From CAYYYG01 sp964476135 (lineage in GTDB: Bacteria > Patescibacteriota > Microgenomatia > UBA1406 > GWC2-37-13), in NCBI GenBank assembly GCA_964476135.1, contig CAYYYG010000037.1, positions 1 through 11,263 on the forward strand: a stretch of 11,263 nt of DNA. The letters run 5' to 3'. The position numbers and the translations under genes were made by a program. The notes below the pieces were generated by a model, which searched no databases, had not been told where the DNA came from, and saw only the letters and a program-made list of their open reading frames with translations. Shown in pieces: positions 1 through 7,038 of the stretch. Numbering within the stretch: position 1 is the stretch's first letter; the number at the start of each line of letters is the position of its first letter.

Positions 1-84
1 ATCATACATAAAAAACCGAAAGCCAATAATTCCGGCAAATACCAATATTAGAATCCCGAGTAATAACAATTTTTTCTTCATCAT
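1..84 (-). CDS. N-terminal fragment of a membrane or secreted protein, cut by the window edge
   Basis: Reading leftward from an ATG at 84-82, 28 codons stay open to the first base of the window. They encode two Met, three Lys, then a strongly hydrophobic run rich in Leu, Ile, Val and Phe (about residues 6-25), ending in FFMYD. A short basic n-region followed by a hydrophobic segment is the pattern of a signal peptide or N-terminal membrane anchor. A second ATG follows directly at 81-79; a weak GGA lies just upstream. The rest of the protein is outside the window, so no function can be given. Its divergent orientation to argS suggests the intervening region serves both genes. The fragment is short and could be a chance open frame, but the composition argues for a real gene. 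Confidence 0.5.
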   Translation of the reverse strand, partial: MMKKKLLLLGILILVFAGIIGFRFFMYD

Positions 85-112
85 TCCAATTCTAGTGAAA
101 TCAGGAAGAATA

Positions 113-129
113 TTCAAGGGTACCTTGAA
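113..129. repeat. Inverted repeat, 7-bp perfect arms, 3-nt centre
   Basis: TTCAAGG (113-119), GTA, then CCTTGAA (123-129). The repeat lies about 30 bp upstream of the start of the left-edge minus-strand gene. The short centre is more typical of a protein-binding dyad than of a terminator, and there is no T-tract on either side. An operator role is inference only. Confidence 0.4.
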
Positions 130-209
130 AATAGCACAGGAAGTAGTTTGGTCAGAAGCAGGTTGTAAAATATATGCATGACGATTAGTATTGCGATTGA
201 ATAATGTAG

Positions 210-233
210 CTTAGCATTGTTCACAATTTTAAG
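210..233. repeat. 24-bp interrupted dyad in the divergent region
   Basis: CTTAGCATTGT (210-220), TC, then ACAATTTTAAG (223-233). Nine of the 11 arm positions pair; the core ATTGT-TC-ACAAT is perfect. It sits roughly midway between the divergent gene starts, where a shared regulator could bind. No known operator family was identified. Confidence 0.35.
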
Positions 234-405
234 TTTAATACATGCGGCAAATCTATGCTATTGATATTTTCTAAATTTCATTAACATTAATTTTAATAGT
301 GTCTAAAAGCTTCATATTTGGATACATCTGGGAATTTATTTCTTAGGGCAATACTTATCCCGAATAATAGCAGAGCACAACTTCATTAAGGCAGATTGCT
401 TACGT

Positions 406-411
406 TATGAT
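406..411 (+). promoter_or_regulatory. Possible argS -10 hexamer inside a 12-bp palindrome
   Basis: TATGAT (5 of 6 matches to TATAAT) ends 12 nt before the argS ATG at 424. The -35 is poor (TTCATT at 382-387, 18-nt spacer). The -10 lies inside the perfect palindrome TATGATATCATA (406-417). If it is used, transcription would start near 418 and leave a leader of only about 6 nt. No Shine-Dalgarno sequence precedes argS, which fits a near-leaderless message. Confidence 0.35.
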
Positions 412-423
412 ATCATATAGATC

Positions 424-2124
424 ATGGTAAAAAATCATATCACCTCCAAGCTGAACGAAGCACTAAAGTCATCTGGAATAAACGAACCGGCAGTTCTCGA
501 AAGACCGAATAATATGACCCACGGTGACTATACAACCGCAGTTGCTCTTAGATCGGCTAAAACTCTGAAAAAAAGTCCTATGGAGGTCGCCTCATCAATT
601 GCCAAGCATATAGTATCTGACAACATTATCGAAAAAATCGATATCTTAAAACCAGGATTCATTAATTTCTGGATTAATAAAAATATTATCGTGAGCACTC
701 TTTCTGAACAATTGGACAAATCAATCGTCTTTCCTGATGTGAATTTCGGGCAGACAAAGGCATTGATGATCGAATATGCTCACCCCAATCCGTTCAAACT
801 CGTCCACATCGGTCATTTAAGAAATATTACAACAGGCGAAGCGATGGCCAGAATACTCGCTTCGACGAATAATAAGATTATAAGGGTTAACTATCAAGGT
901 GATGTCGGTCTACACATAGCCAAATGCTTATACAGAATTAAGCAGCTGTACGAATCAGACGGACCAGAAAAATTCAGAAATCTATCTCTAAACGAAAAAA
1001 TCAAGTTTCTCGGCACTTCCTATGCGGAAGGAAACAACGCATACGAAGATGACCCGGAAGCCAAGGAAAAAATAATCGAAATCAATAAAAAAATCTATGA
1101 GAAAGACCCTCAAATAAGTGCTTTATGGAACGAAGGCAGACAGTGGAGTCTAGATTATTTTCACGACTTCTACAAACGTGTAGACACCAAATTCCAGAGA
1201 GAATATTTTGAAAGCGAATGCGCAGACCGCGGCCGTGAGATTTCGCTTGATGCCGAAAGCCGTGGAATTCTTGAAAAAAGCGAAGGCGCGATCGTTTTCA
1301 ATGGAAAGAAATATGGATTGGATACGAGAGTTTTCATAAACAGCAATGGATTCCCGACCTATGAAGGCAAGGAGTTGGGACTCGCGGAAAAAGAATTTTC
1401 CGAATTCGGGGAGTTCGACAAATGTTTGCATGTTGTAGCCTCCGAGCAGACGAGCTTTTTCAAGGTTACGTTCAAGGTGCAGTCCCTCATCGATCCGAAT
1501 AAGTATAAAGACAAACAGTATCACCTAGTCTATGGTTTCGTCCGTTTAAAAACAGGTAAAATGTCATCGAGAGAAGGCAATATCATAGAAGCGAACTGGC
1601 TAATCGACGAGGCTAAACGTAAATTAATCGAATCATTCAAGTGCGATGAAGATACGGCTGAGACATTGGCGATTGCAGCGGTTAAATACTCTTTCCTCAA
1701 ACATGAACTCAAAAATGAGATATCATTCGACTTTGACGAATCTATTTCTCTAAATGGTAATTCAGCAATTTATTTAATTTATACATACGTCAGATGTTTA
1801 TCCGTGTTAAAAAACAATCGTGCTGATTCTGAAAAAAATAATCCCGCAGACCACCGGATTGAAACCGAAGAAAATGATCTTATAAGGCAACTGTTCCATT
1901 ATCCAGATATAGTTGCCCAGGCGGCCGCATCGTTTTCACCCCAGATTATTGCGACATTTCTGTTTGAAATCGCGCAAAAATATAACTTGTTCTACCAAAA
2001 GCATCAAATATTAAAAGCCGAGCCCAATGCGAAAGAATTTCGCCTGTTACTCACAAAAAGTGTTTCTAAAGTCCTGATAAACGGCTTAAATTTACTAGGT
2101 ATAAAAGCTGTCGAAAAAATGTAA
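424..2124 (+). CDS. argS: Arginyl-tRNA synthetase (class I)
   Basis: Charges tRNA-Arg with arginine at the expense of ATP, in the cytoplasm. The 566 residues match the usual ArgS length. Visible in order: the N-terminal tRNA-recognition domain (about 5-85, with the conserved HGDY stretch near 33-36); the catalytic Rossmann fold opening with HPNPFKLVHIGHLRN, whose HIGH signature is at 128-131; a KMSS loop at 379-382 in the context LKTGKMSSREGN; and a helical DALR-type anticodon-binding domain from about 440, ending in the family-typical LLGI....EKM. The start follows a short A/T-rich leader without a ribosome binding site. The stop codon is 1 nt before radA, so the two genes are almost certainly co-transcribed. 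Nothing is missing from the core motifs. Confidence 0.96.
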   Translation: MVKNHITSKLNEALKSSGINEPAVLERPNNMTHGDYTTAVALRSAKTLKKSPMEVASSIAKHIVSDNIIEKIDILKPGFINFWINKNIIVSTLSEQLDKSIVFPDVNFGQTKALMIEYAHPNPFKLVHIGHLRNITTGEAMARILASTNNKIIRVNYQGDVGLHIAKCLYRIKQLYESDGPEKFRNLSLNEKIKFLGTSYAEGNNAYEDDPEAKEKIIEINKKIYEKDPQISALWNEGRQWSLDYFHDFYKRVDTKFQREYFESECADRGREISLDAESRGILEKSEGAIVFNGKKYGLDTRVFINSNGFPTYEGKELGLAEKEFSEFGEFDKCLHVVASEQTSFFKVTFKVQSLIDPNKYKDKQYHLVYGFVRLKTGKMSSREGNIIEANWLIDEAKRKLIESFKCDEDTAETLAIAAVKYSFLKHELKNEISFDFDESISLNGNSAIYLIYTYVRCLSVLKNNRADSEKNNPADHRIETEENDLIRQLFHYPDIVAQAAASFSPQIIATFLFEIAQKYNLFYQKHQILKAEPNAKEFRLLLTKSVSKVLINGLNLLGIKAVEKM

Positions 2125-2125
2125 T

Positions 2126-3409
2126 ATGGCCTTCTACATTTGTTCAAATTGTGGCGCCGGATCGGCATCCTGGATGGGCCGCTGCACTTCATGTGGCGAA
2201 TTTAATACCCTGGCGAAACGTCTTGACGAAGATTCGAGCGGGGAACCGGTAAGAAAAATGCATATTACACCATTGTCCTCCGTCAAATCGCTCGAAAGGA
2301 CAAGAAAAGCCACCGGAATACACGAATTCGACCGTGTTCTTGGAGGAGGGCTGATACCAGGTGCAGTTATCTTACTGACAGGCGAACCGGGAGTTGGAAA
2401 GTCAACTCTTCTTCTGCAGTCACTGTCAAACATGAAAACTTTATACATATCCGGAGAAGAAGCACCGGAACAAGTAAAGGACCGCGCTGACAGACTGAAA
2501 ATATCGCTGAAAAGCTGTTATTTTTCGAGCGAGCTACAGGTGGAGTCTATCGCAGCAGCAGCCGATGAGTGGAGCGGCAAGCTTGATGTTATGGTAGTGG
2601 ATTCTATACAAACAATCTATTCTAAGGCGGTCGAAGCTCCGCCTGGCACGGTGTCACAACTTAGAGAAGCTACAAATAAACTCATAGCGGCAGCAAAAAA
2701 GTATAAAATCCCAATGATAGTTATAGGCCACGTTACCAAAGAAGGTGATGTTGCCGGTCCAAAAACACTCGAACATATGGTTGATGCGGTGCTTAATCTG
2801 GAAGGAGAAAAAGTTTCACAATTCAGAGTACTGAGAGCCAGTAAAAACCGATTCGGATCAACCGACGAAATTGGAGTTTTTGAGATGAAGCAGGGAGGAA
2901 TGAGTGAGGTTAATAATCCACTGGCCTTTCTTGAAGGGCATGAAGAAAATGTTCCTGGCAAAGCGATTGTTGGTATCACAGAAGGCAAAAGACCTTTGTT
3001 TTTTGAAATCCAGACTTTAGCTACACCGACAGTACTTGCGATTCCCCGACGGATAGTTAAAGGGGTAGACTACAACAAATTACTCCTTCTGCTTGCCGTC
3101 ATAAGAAAACACCTCAATATCCCGCTTGAACAATTCGACATCTATGTGAATGTCATAGGCGGGGTGGATATCCGTTCTACAGCAGCCGATTTGGGAATTA
3201 TTGCTTCGGTCGTCTCCTCTATGAAAAATGTCAGTGCACCAGCAACTGTATTCGTAGGCGAAGTCGGACTCCTCGGCGAAATAAGAAACACATACGGGGA
3301 TGAAAAAGTACTGGCTGAGGCAAAAAGACTGAAATTCAGGACGGTTTATTCCAAAAAAAACATGAAATCGATAAAGGAAATAAAAAATATTTTCTATTCA
3401 AGAACGTAA
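2126..3409 (+). CDS. radA: DNA repair protein RadA (RecA-like ATPase/helicase with Lon-like domain)
   Basis: RadA promotes branch migration of recombination intermediates and helps process stalled forks. The 427 residues carry the complete family layout: an N-terminal C4 zinc finger (Cys6, Cys9, Cys20, Cys23); a RecA-type ATPase core with Walker A GEPGVGKST (86-94) and Walker B VMVVDS (155-160); the RadA-specific KNRFG motif (240-244); and a C-terminal Lon-protease-like domain (about 280-427, including VNVIGGVDIRSTAADLG near 341-357), which in RadA is structural rather than proteolytic. It begins 1 nt after argS with no visible ribosome binding site, so translation probably depends on coupling. 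Its last 16 bases overlap the 3' end of the opposite-strand RodZ-like gene, and no terminator was found after it. Confidence 0.97.
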   Translation: MAFYICSNCGAGSASWMGRCTSCGEFNTLAKRLDEDSSGEPVRKMHITPLSSVKSLERTRKATGIHEFDRVLGGGLIPGAVILLTGEPGVGKSTLLLQSLSNMKTLYISGEEAPEQVKDRADRLKISLKSCYFSSELQVESIAAAADEWSGKLDVMVVDSIQTIYSKAVEAPPGTVSQLREATNKLIAAAKKYKIPMIVIGHVTKEGDVAGPKTLEHMVDAVLNLEGEKVSQFRVLRASKNRFGSTDEIGVFEMKQGGMSEVNNPLAFLEGHEENVPGKAIVGITEGKRPLFFEIQTLATPTVLAIPRRIVKGVDYNKLLLLLAVIRKHLNIPLEQFDIYVNVIGGVDIRSTAADLGIIASVVSSMKNVSAPATVFVGEVGLLGEIRNTYGDEKVLAEAKRLKFRTVYSKKNMKSIKEIKNIFYSRT

Positions 3410-4014
3410 ACCTGCTTCACCGTAGTTTGTTTTCCATTAGCACCCCTGACGGTTACCACAAAGTCATTCTCGCCTTTTTTAAGCGGAAGATCGTAAGTAA
3501 AGGTGCCTTGTTTATTTTGCAGTACTGTATCGCCAAAAATCAGCACCGTAGCGTCGGGTTCAGTTCTGCCGATTATTTGTATACTTTCAGTAGATCGGAA
3601 TACTTTTTGCGCGGGCGAAATAATATCTAGGCTTGGAGGTGTTAAAAATTGCTTCAGCTGAAATCCAAAATAAACAGCGAAAAAAAGAAAAATAACTACA
3701 GATACGATTGCAATGACCGAGCGTGAATGGGTTTTTAACAACCGCGTTTCAATTCTTTTCTTAAATTGAGTCTCCTCGTGTTTTTCGTAATCCCGACGAA
3801 AAAATGCGAGAATTTTTTTATGATCGAGGCCCAAATATTTGGAGTAGTTGCGGATGACACCGGTTATGTATATTTTGGACGAAAACGCATTCCAGTCATT
3901 TTCTTCAACCGCCTGAAGGAACTTGAGCCTAATCCTAATATCTTTTTCTACCTGCTTAAGGGTGATGCCTCTTTTTTCTCTTGTTTTTTTGAATATGTCT
4001 CCAACAGAAAGCAT
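3394..4014 (-). CDS. RodZ-like protein: HTH_25 domain, one transmembrane helix, Ig-like domain
   Basis: Likely a single-pass membrane protein with its N-terminus in the cytoplasm, 206 residues. Residues 4-70 form a helix-turn-helix of the RodZ type (GDIFKKTREKRGITLKQVEKD..., then TGVIRNYSKYLGLD at 51-64). In well-studied bacteria this domain binds MreB and helps set cell shape. A basic linker (73-98) precedes a hydrophobic segment at about 99-118. The outer part (about 127-206) begins LDIISPAQ and looks like a beta-sandwich of the glucodextranase-B or IPT/Ig class, often joined to this HTH in Patescibacteria. It is the last gene of the chaperone/EF-P operon, 9 nt after efp. Whether it acts on cell shape or as a regulator cannot be told here; no MreB is in the window. 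Confidence 0.85.
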   Translation of the reverse strand: MLSVGDIFKKTREKRGITLKQVEKDIRIRLKFLQAVEENDWNAFSSKIYITGVIRNYSKYLGLDHKKILAFFRRDYEKHEETQFKKRIETRLLKTHSRSVIAIVSVVIFLFFAVYFGFQLKQFLTPPSLDIISPAQKVFRSTESIQIIGRTEPDATVLIFGDTVLQNKQGTFTYDLPLKKGENDFVVTVRGANGKQTTVKQVYVLE

Positions 4015-4023
4015 ATAGATATT

Positions 4024-4590
4024 TTACTCCTTCACCCGCTCGCCATACTCGCCAGTTTCCGGATTCACGGTTATCATATCGCCTGTTTTTACAAAAAGCG
4101 GTACCATAACGGTCACTCCCGTCTCAACTACGGCAGACTTTTTTGCACCGGTGACTGTGTCACCTTTTGCAGCATCTTCGGTTTGAGTGACTTTAAGTTT
4201 TACGCTAACAGGAGGCCTGACACTCAAAGGCTGATCGTTGTGAAGATATATGAAATAATTATCGCCATCCTTAAAAAATTTAGCAACATCCCCGATAACT
4301 GTCACTGGTACCTGGTACTGGTTATAGGAACGTTCGTCCATAAAATACATAAACTCCTGATCTTTATATAGGTATTTCATTTCACGGCTCTCCACTTCCG
4401 CCGTTTCCAAGGACTCGCCGGATTTATAAGTAATATCGACTTGTTTACCGTTTAACATATTCCTTAATCTTGTTCGCATTATCGCCGAACCTTTACCCGG
4501 ATTATAAAATTCCGCCTTCTGCACCTGCCAAATTTCATTTTGGTGCATTACAAACTCTCCTCTTTTCAGGTTGCCCGCATTTGTCTTCAT
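4024..4590 (-). CDS. efp: Translation elongation factor P
   Basis: EF-P binds ribosomes stalled on consecutive prolines and promotes peptide bond formation. The 188 residues match the family length, with a KOW-like domain I (about 1-62), an OB domain II (about 64-125) and a C-terminal OB domain III ending GDMITVNPETGEYGERVK. The tip loop is NPGKG (30-34), with Lys33 at the position of E. coli Lys34, the residue beta-lysylated by EpmA. The adjacent epmA-like gene, 27 nt upstream, supports lysine modification. The ATG at 4590 fits the family N-terminus but lacks a ribosome binding site. An internal AGGAGAG before Met15 is part of the conserved KRGEF codons, and starting there would remove the first strand of domain I. 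Confidence 0.96.
   Translation of the reverse strand: MKTNAGNLKRGEFVMHQNEIWQVQKAEFYNPGKGSAIMRTRLRNMLNGKQVDITYKSGESLETAEVESREMKYLYKDQEFMYFMDERSYNQYQVPVTVIGDVAKFFKDGDNYFIYLHNDQPLSVRPPVSVKLKVTQTEDAAKGDTVTGAKKSAVVETGVTVMVPLFVKTGDMITVNPETGEYGERVKE
4026..4030 (-). promoter_or_regulatory. Shine-Dalgarno site of the RodZ-like gene
   Basis: On the minus strand GGAGT ends 11 nt before the ATG at 4014 and overlaps the efp stop codon. It is the clearest ribosome binding site in the window; most other starts here have none. Confidence 0.6.
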
Positions 4591-4617
4591 AAATAATCAA
4601 TAATATATAACAGCTGA

Positions 4618-5619
4618 CTAGATGATAACTATCGGACGTAAGTCTGCAACCGATTCTACGCCTGCAAAAAGCATCGCTAGCCTGTCGACGCCTATCGTAG
4701 CACCGGAGCAGTCCGTCAGGCCATATTTTATCGCTTCGATAAAGCCTTTGTCAATCGGATAATCGATTTTTCCTAATTCTTGGCGACGTTTGTATTGGCG
4801 GGCAAATCTTTCCTCCGTGATTTTTACATCGGTTAACTCTGAGTAACAATTCCCTATTTCGATTCCCCCGATATAAACATCAAATCGGGCGGCAGTTTTA
4901 CCATCTCTATTCAACTTTGCCGTCGCGGCAAATTCAACCGGATAATCATATAACAAAACAGCCCTGCCATTAACCCCGAGTTTGGGCTCGATTTCGTGTC
5001 CGTATATTTGGGAGAATACCTCACTGTATCCGGATCCTTCTGTATTATATCCTTTATTAGATGCAGCTGATATGAGCAAGTCTTCATTGAATAAGGATCT
5101 AGAGTCTATGCCTGCGTATTTATCGAAAGCCTGTGCGACCGTCATCATCTCCCATTTATCAAATTTTGTTTCTTTGCCTTTATATATAAGCGAATCTGAA
5201 CCCGTAGATTTACGGCAAGAGTATCTTATCAAATCGAGCATTTCATCAGCCATATCCAAATAATTGGAATTTATGCGGTAATACTCAAGCATGGTAAATT
5301 CGTTTGCATGCAGACTGGCAGGTCTTTCGTGATTGCGAAATGTTTTTCCGATAGTAAAACAATCGCCGAATCCGTATGCGATCAATCGCTTCAAAAAAAG
5401 CTCCTGTGCCGGTATGAGATACAATTTATCTTTCTGATCGAAATATCGGAATTCCGTTTGGAATACTTCGAGATGAGATTCCGGTATGAGGGCGGGTGAT
5501 AACACGGGCACCTCAACTTCACGATATCCTTTTTGATCCAAAAAACTTCTGAACGCAGATATTACGTTTAAATAAACTTTATGGGCGGCAAAATGTCCAG
5601 TATCAACTTTTATTTGCAT
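4618..5619 (-). CDS. epmA: EF-P lysine ligase, EpmA/GenX/PoxA family (class II LysRS-like without anticodon domain)
   Basis: EpmA activates (R)-beta-lysine with ATP and attaches it to EF-P. These 333 residues (E. coli EpmA has 325) are only a class II synthetase core, without the N-terminal OB anticodon domain of LysRS, so tRNA charging is unlikely. Motif 2 is FRNHE (94-98, Arg95) followed by NEFTMLEYY (106-114). The segment ARFDVYIGGIEIGNCYSELTD (244-264) matches the LysRS/EpmA substrate pocket, and motif 3 is GVDRLAML (310-317, Arg313). SHLEVFQTEF (48-57) resembles IHLVPFETRF of E. coli EpmA. Thr308 replaces E. coli Ala298; LysRS has Gly there. The ATG at 5619 overlaps the upstream hydrolase gene by 17 nt, with weak AGG/AGGG upstream. 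The neighbouring efp is its expected substrate. EpmB is not in the window. Confidence 0.9.
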   Translation of the reverse strand: MQIKVDTGHFAAHKVYLNVISAFRSFLDQKGYREVEVPVLSPALIPESHLEVFQTEFRYFDQKDKLYLIPAQELFLKRLIAYGFGDCFTIGKTFRNHERPASLHANEFTMLEYYRINSNYLDMADEMLDLIRYSCRKSTGSDSLIYKGKETKFDKWEMMTVAQAFDKYAGIDSRSLFNEDLLISAASNKGYNTEGSGYSEVFSQIYGHEIEPKLGVNGRAVLLYDYPVEFAATAKLNRDGKTAARFDVYIGGIEIGNCYSELTDVKITEERFARQYKRRQELGKIDYPIDKGFIEAIKYGLTDCSGATIGVDRLAMLFAGVESVADLRPIVII

Positions 5620-6178
5620 ATACGCCTAGTCCCTTTGAATCTGATCGCTTGACCGATCCATAATATTTTTTAAATATACTAAGAAAAGAATCGTGATAAA
5701 GATACATATCATCATATGTGGCGACCATATCCTCAATAATGGTCACCGAATAACCTTCCGAAACGGCACGCTTAGCAGTGATATCTACACATAATTCAGT
5801 ACGCACACCTGCGATAAGTAAATTGTCCACTTTTCTGCTCAACAGCTTATTATGAAATTCTGTTCCCACGAAAGGATCGAATGTGTGCTTATTTATTACA
5901 ACATCGTCTTCTGCCGGTCTTAGAGGATACAAATTTTCGCCGACAGAACCCGGTGACGATGCCATATGACTGATAGACGCAGGTGTTTTAGTCCTATGGT
6001 ACAAAAATTTTGTAAAGTAGACCGGTAAATTTAGCTGTTTCGCAGACTGATAGAACCCTTCTATTTTAGGTAGAATTTTGTAAATTTCCGACATCCGTTT
6101 ACCTCTTTTAGCTGCCAGACCCGTCGGGGAACAAAAATCTATCTGTAAGTCGACTAACACCAGTGCTGTATTACTCAC
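5603..6178 (-). CDS. Isochorismatase-family cysteine hydrolase
   Basis: A 191-residue alpha/beta hydrolase of the isochorismatase-like superfamily, probably cytosolic, cleaving an amide or similar bond. The catalytic triad is visible: Asp10 in LVLVDLQIDF, Lys97 in VINKHTFDPF and Cys130 in GVRTELCVDITAKRA, the last within the family pattern GVxTxxC. The DxH zinc motif of true nicotinamidases (PncA) is not seen near residues 50-75, so nicotinamidase is not the favoured reading; the substrate is unknown. It starts with GTG at 6178, sharing 4 nt (GTGA) with the dnaJ stop, and its end overlaps epmA by 17 nt. It is therefore translated inside the chaperone/EF-P operon, an unusual place for a small-molecule hydrolase. 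A metabolic or detoxification role is inference. Confidence 0.88.
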   Translation of the reverse strand: MSNTALVLVDLQIDFCSPTGLAAKRGKRMSEIYKILPKIEGFYQSAKQLNLPVYFTKFLYHRTKTPASISHMASSPGSVGENLYPLRPAEDDVVINKHTFDPFVGTEFHNKLLSRKVDNLLIAGVRTELCVDITAKRAVSEGYSVTIIEDMVATYDDMYLYHDSFLSIFKKYYGSVKRSDSKGLGVYANKS

Positions 6179-7032
6179 AGTTTATCTTGTAATTCCTGGA
6201 GTGCTTTCTTTAGCGAATGCGATACCTTCTGAGGAATATGAATTTTATAAATAACGTACATATCGCCTCGTCGATTGGAATTCGGGTAAACGATACCCTG
6301 ACCGCGCAGTCTGACCGCGGTCCCGCTTTGAGTCCCTGCCCTTACGCGCAGTTTAACACTGCCGTCAAGTGTTTTAACATCGACAGTACCGCCCAAAACC
6401 GCCATCGGATATGAGATATCTTTCTCGAGATACAAATCCTGGCCGTCTCGCCGATAAAGTGGACTCGGCCGCACACGGACCAATAGATCAAAGTCGGAGA
6501 ATCTGATTCTGGTACCATCGTCGACACCTGCGGGTATTTTGAGTTTTTTTGATCCGCTGCCCATCTGCACCTCTTTTTCGACTCCGGCAACAGCCTCCTC
6601 AAAACTTATTTCTATCTGATATACATCGCGCGCTCTCGTTCGAGACTGCCCTCCGAACGGTGATCTGGATCCGAAAAACTGCTCAAATATTTCGAATGGA
6701 TCTGAAACGCCACCAAGATCTTCAAACGGATTACCGCCACCATAGCTGTATGTATACGAAAATGGCCCCTGACGACCGCCGAATCCGGCGCCAGCAGCAC
6801 TGTTGCCGCCTCCGCGCTCGAATGCATCATGACCTAACTGATCGTACATCTGCCTTTTATTAGAGTCGGAAAGCACTTCATAAGCTTTATTTATCTGTTT
6901 GAATCGCTCGGCAGCCTCCGGTGATTTATTTCTGTCAGGATGCCACTCAAGAGCCTGCTTACGGTAAGCGGTTTTAATTTCCTGATCCGTTGCCGACCGG
7001 CCAACGCCGAGCAATTCATAATAGTCCTTCAT
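6175..7032 (-). CDS. dnaJ: DnaJ-type co-chaperone without zinc finger (class B, CbpA-like)
   Basis: Stimulates DnaK ATP hydrolysis and delivers clients. It has 285 residues, against roughly 370-380 for classical DnaJ. The J domain spans 1-70 with HPD at 31-33. A Gly/Phe-rich linker runs from about 73 to 130 (including DPFEIFEQFFG), followed by C-terminal domains I and II (about 136-275: EISFEEAVAG, IPAGVDDGTRIRF, LGGTVDVKTLDG, AGTQSGTAVRLRGQG). The four CxxCxGxG zinc repeats that classical DnaJ inserts after VEKEV are absent, replaced by a few residues (MGSGS), and the protein contains no cysteine. A further loop near 178-184 is short. It starts 6 nt after dnaK with no close ribosome binding site. 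Its place in the hrcA-grpE-dnaK operon argues that it is the working DnaJ here, though its architecture is that of CbpA. Confidence 0.93.
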   Translation of the reverse strand: MKDYYELLGVGRSATDQEIKTAYRKQALEWHPDRNKSPEAAERFKQINKAYEVLSDSNKRQMYDQLGHDAFERGGGNSAAGAGFGGRQGPFSYTYSYGGGNPFEDLGGVSDPFEIFEQFFGSRSPFGGQSRTRARDVYQIEISFEEAVAGVEKEVQMGSGSKKLKIPAGVDDGTRIRFSDFDLLVRVRPSPLYRRDGQDLYLEKDISYPMAVLGGTVDVKTLDGSVKLRVRAGTQSGTAVRLRGQGIVYPNSNRRGDMYVIYKIHIPQKVSHSLKKALQELQDKL

Positions 7033-7038
7033 ACTAGA

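Larger units (their letters stand above)
85..423. other. AT-rich divergent intergenic region
   Basis: About 340 bases between the left-edge minus-strand gene and argS. No coding frame of useful length and no recognisable RNA gene was seen. It contains two inverted repeats (113-129 and 210-233, listed separately) and a -10-like hexamer close to argS. It most likely holds the promoters of the two divergent genes. Confidence 0.6.

Noticed and set aside
3766..4371. 201-codon plus-strand open frame opposite the RodZ-like and efp genes
   Set aside because: It lies antisense across two well-supported genes and their junction, with a low-complexity Phe/Tyr/Ile/His-rich translation and no family resemblance.
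4520..4565. AGGAGAG followed by ATG inside efp (Met15) as the real start
   Set aside because: The purine run is the codons for conserved Lys-Arg-Gly-Glu. Starting at Met15 would delete the first strand of EF-P domain I.
4618..5619. Annotation of the LysRS-like gene as lysyl-tRNA synthetase
   Set aside because: It lacks the N-terminal anticodon-binding OB domain, has EpmA-like length and motifs, and neighbours efp.
5603..6178. Annotation of the hydrolase as nicotinamidase PncA
   Set aside because: The triad fits the superfamily, but the DxH...H metal motif expected of nicotinamidase was not found.
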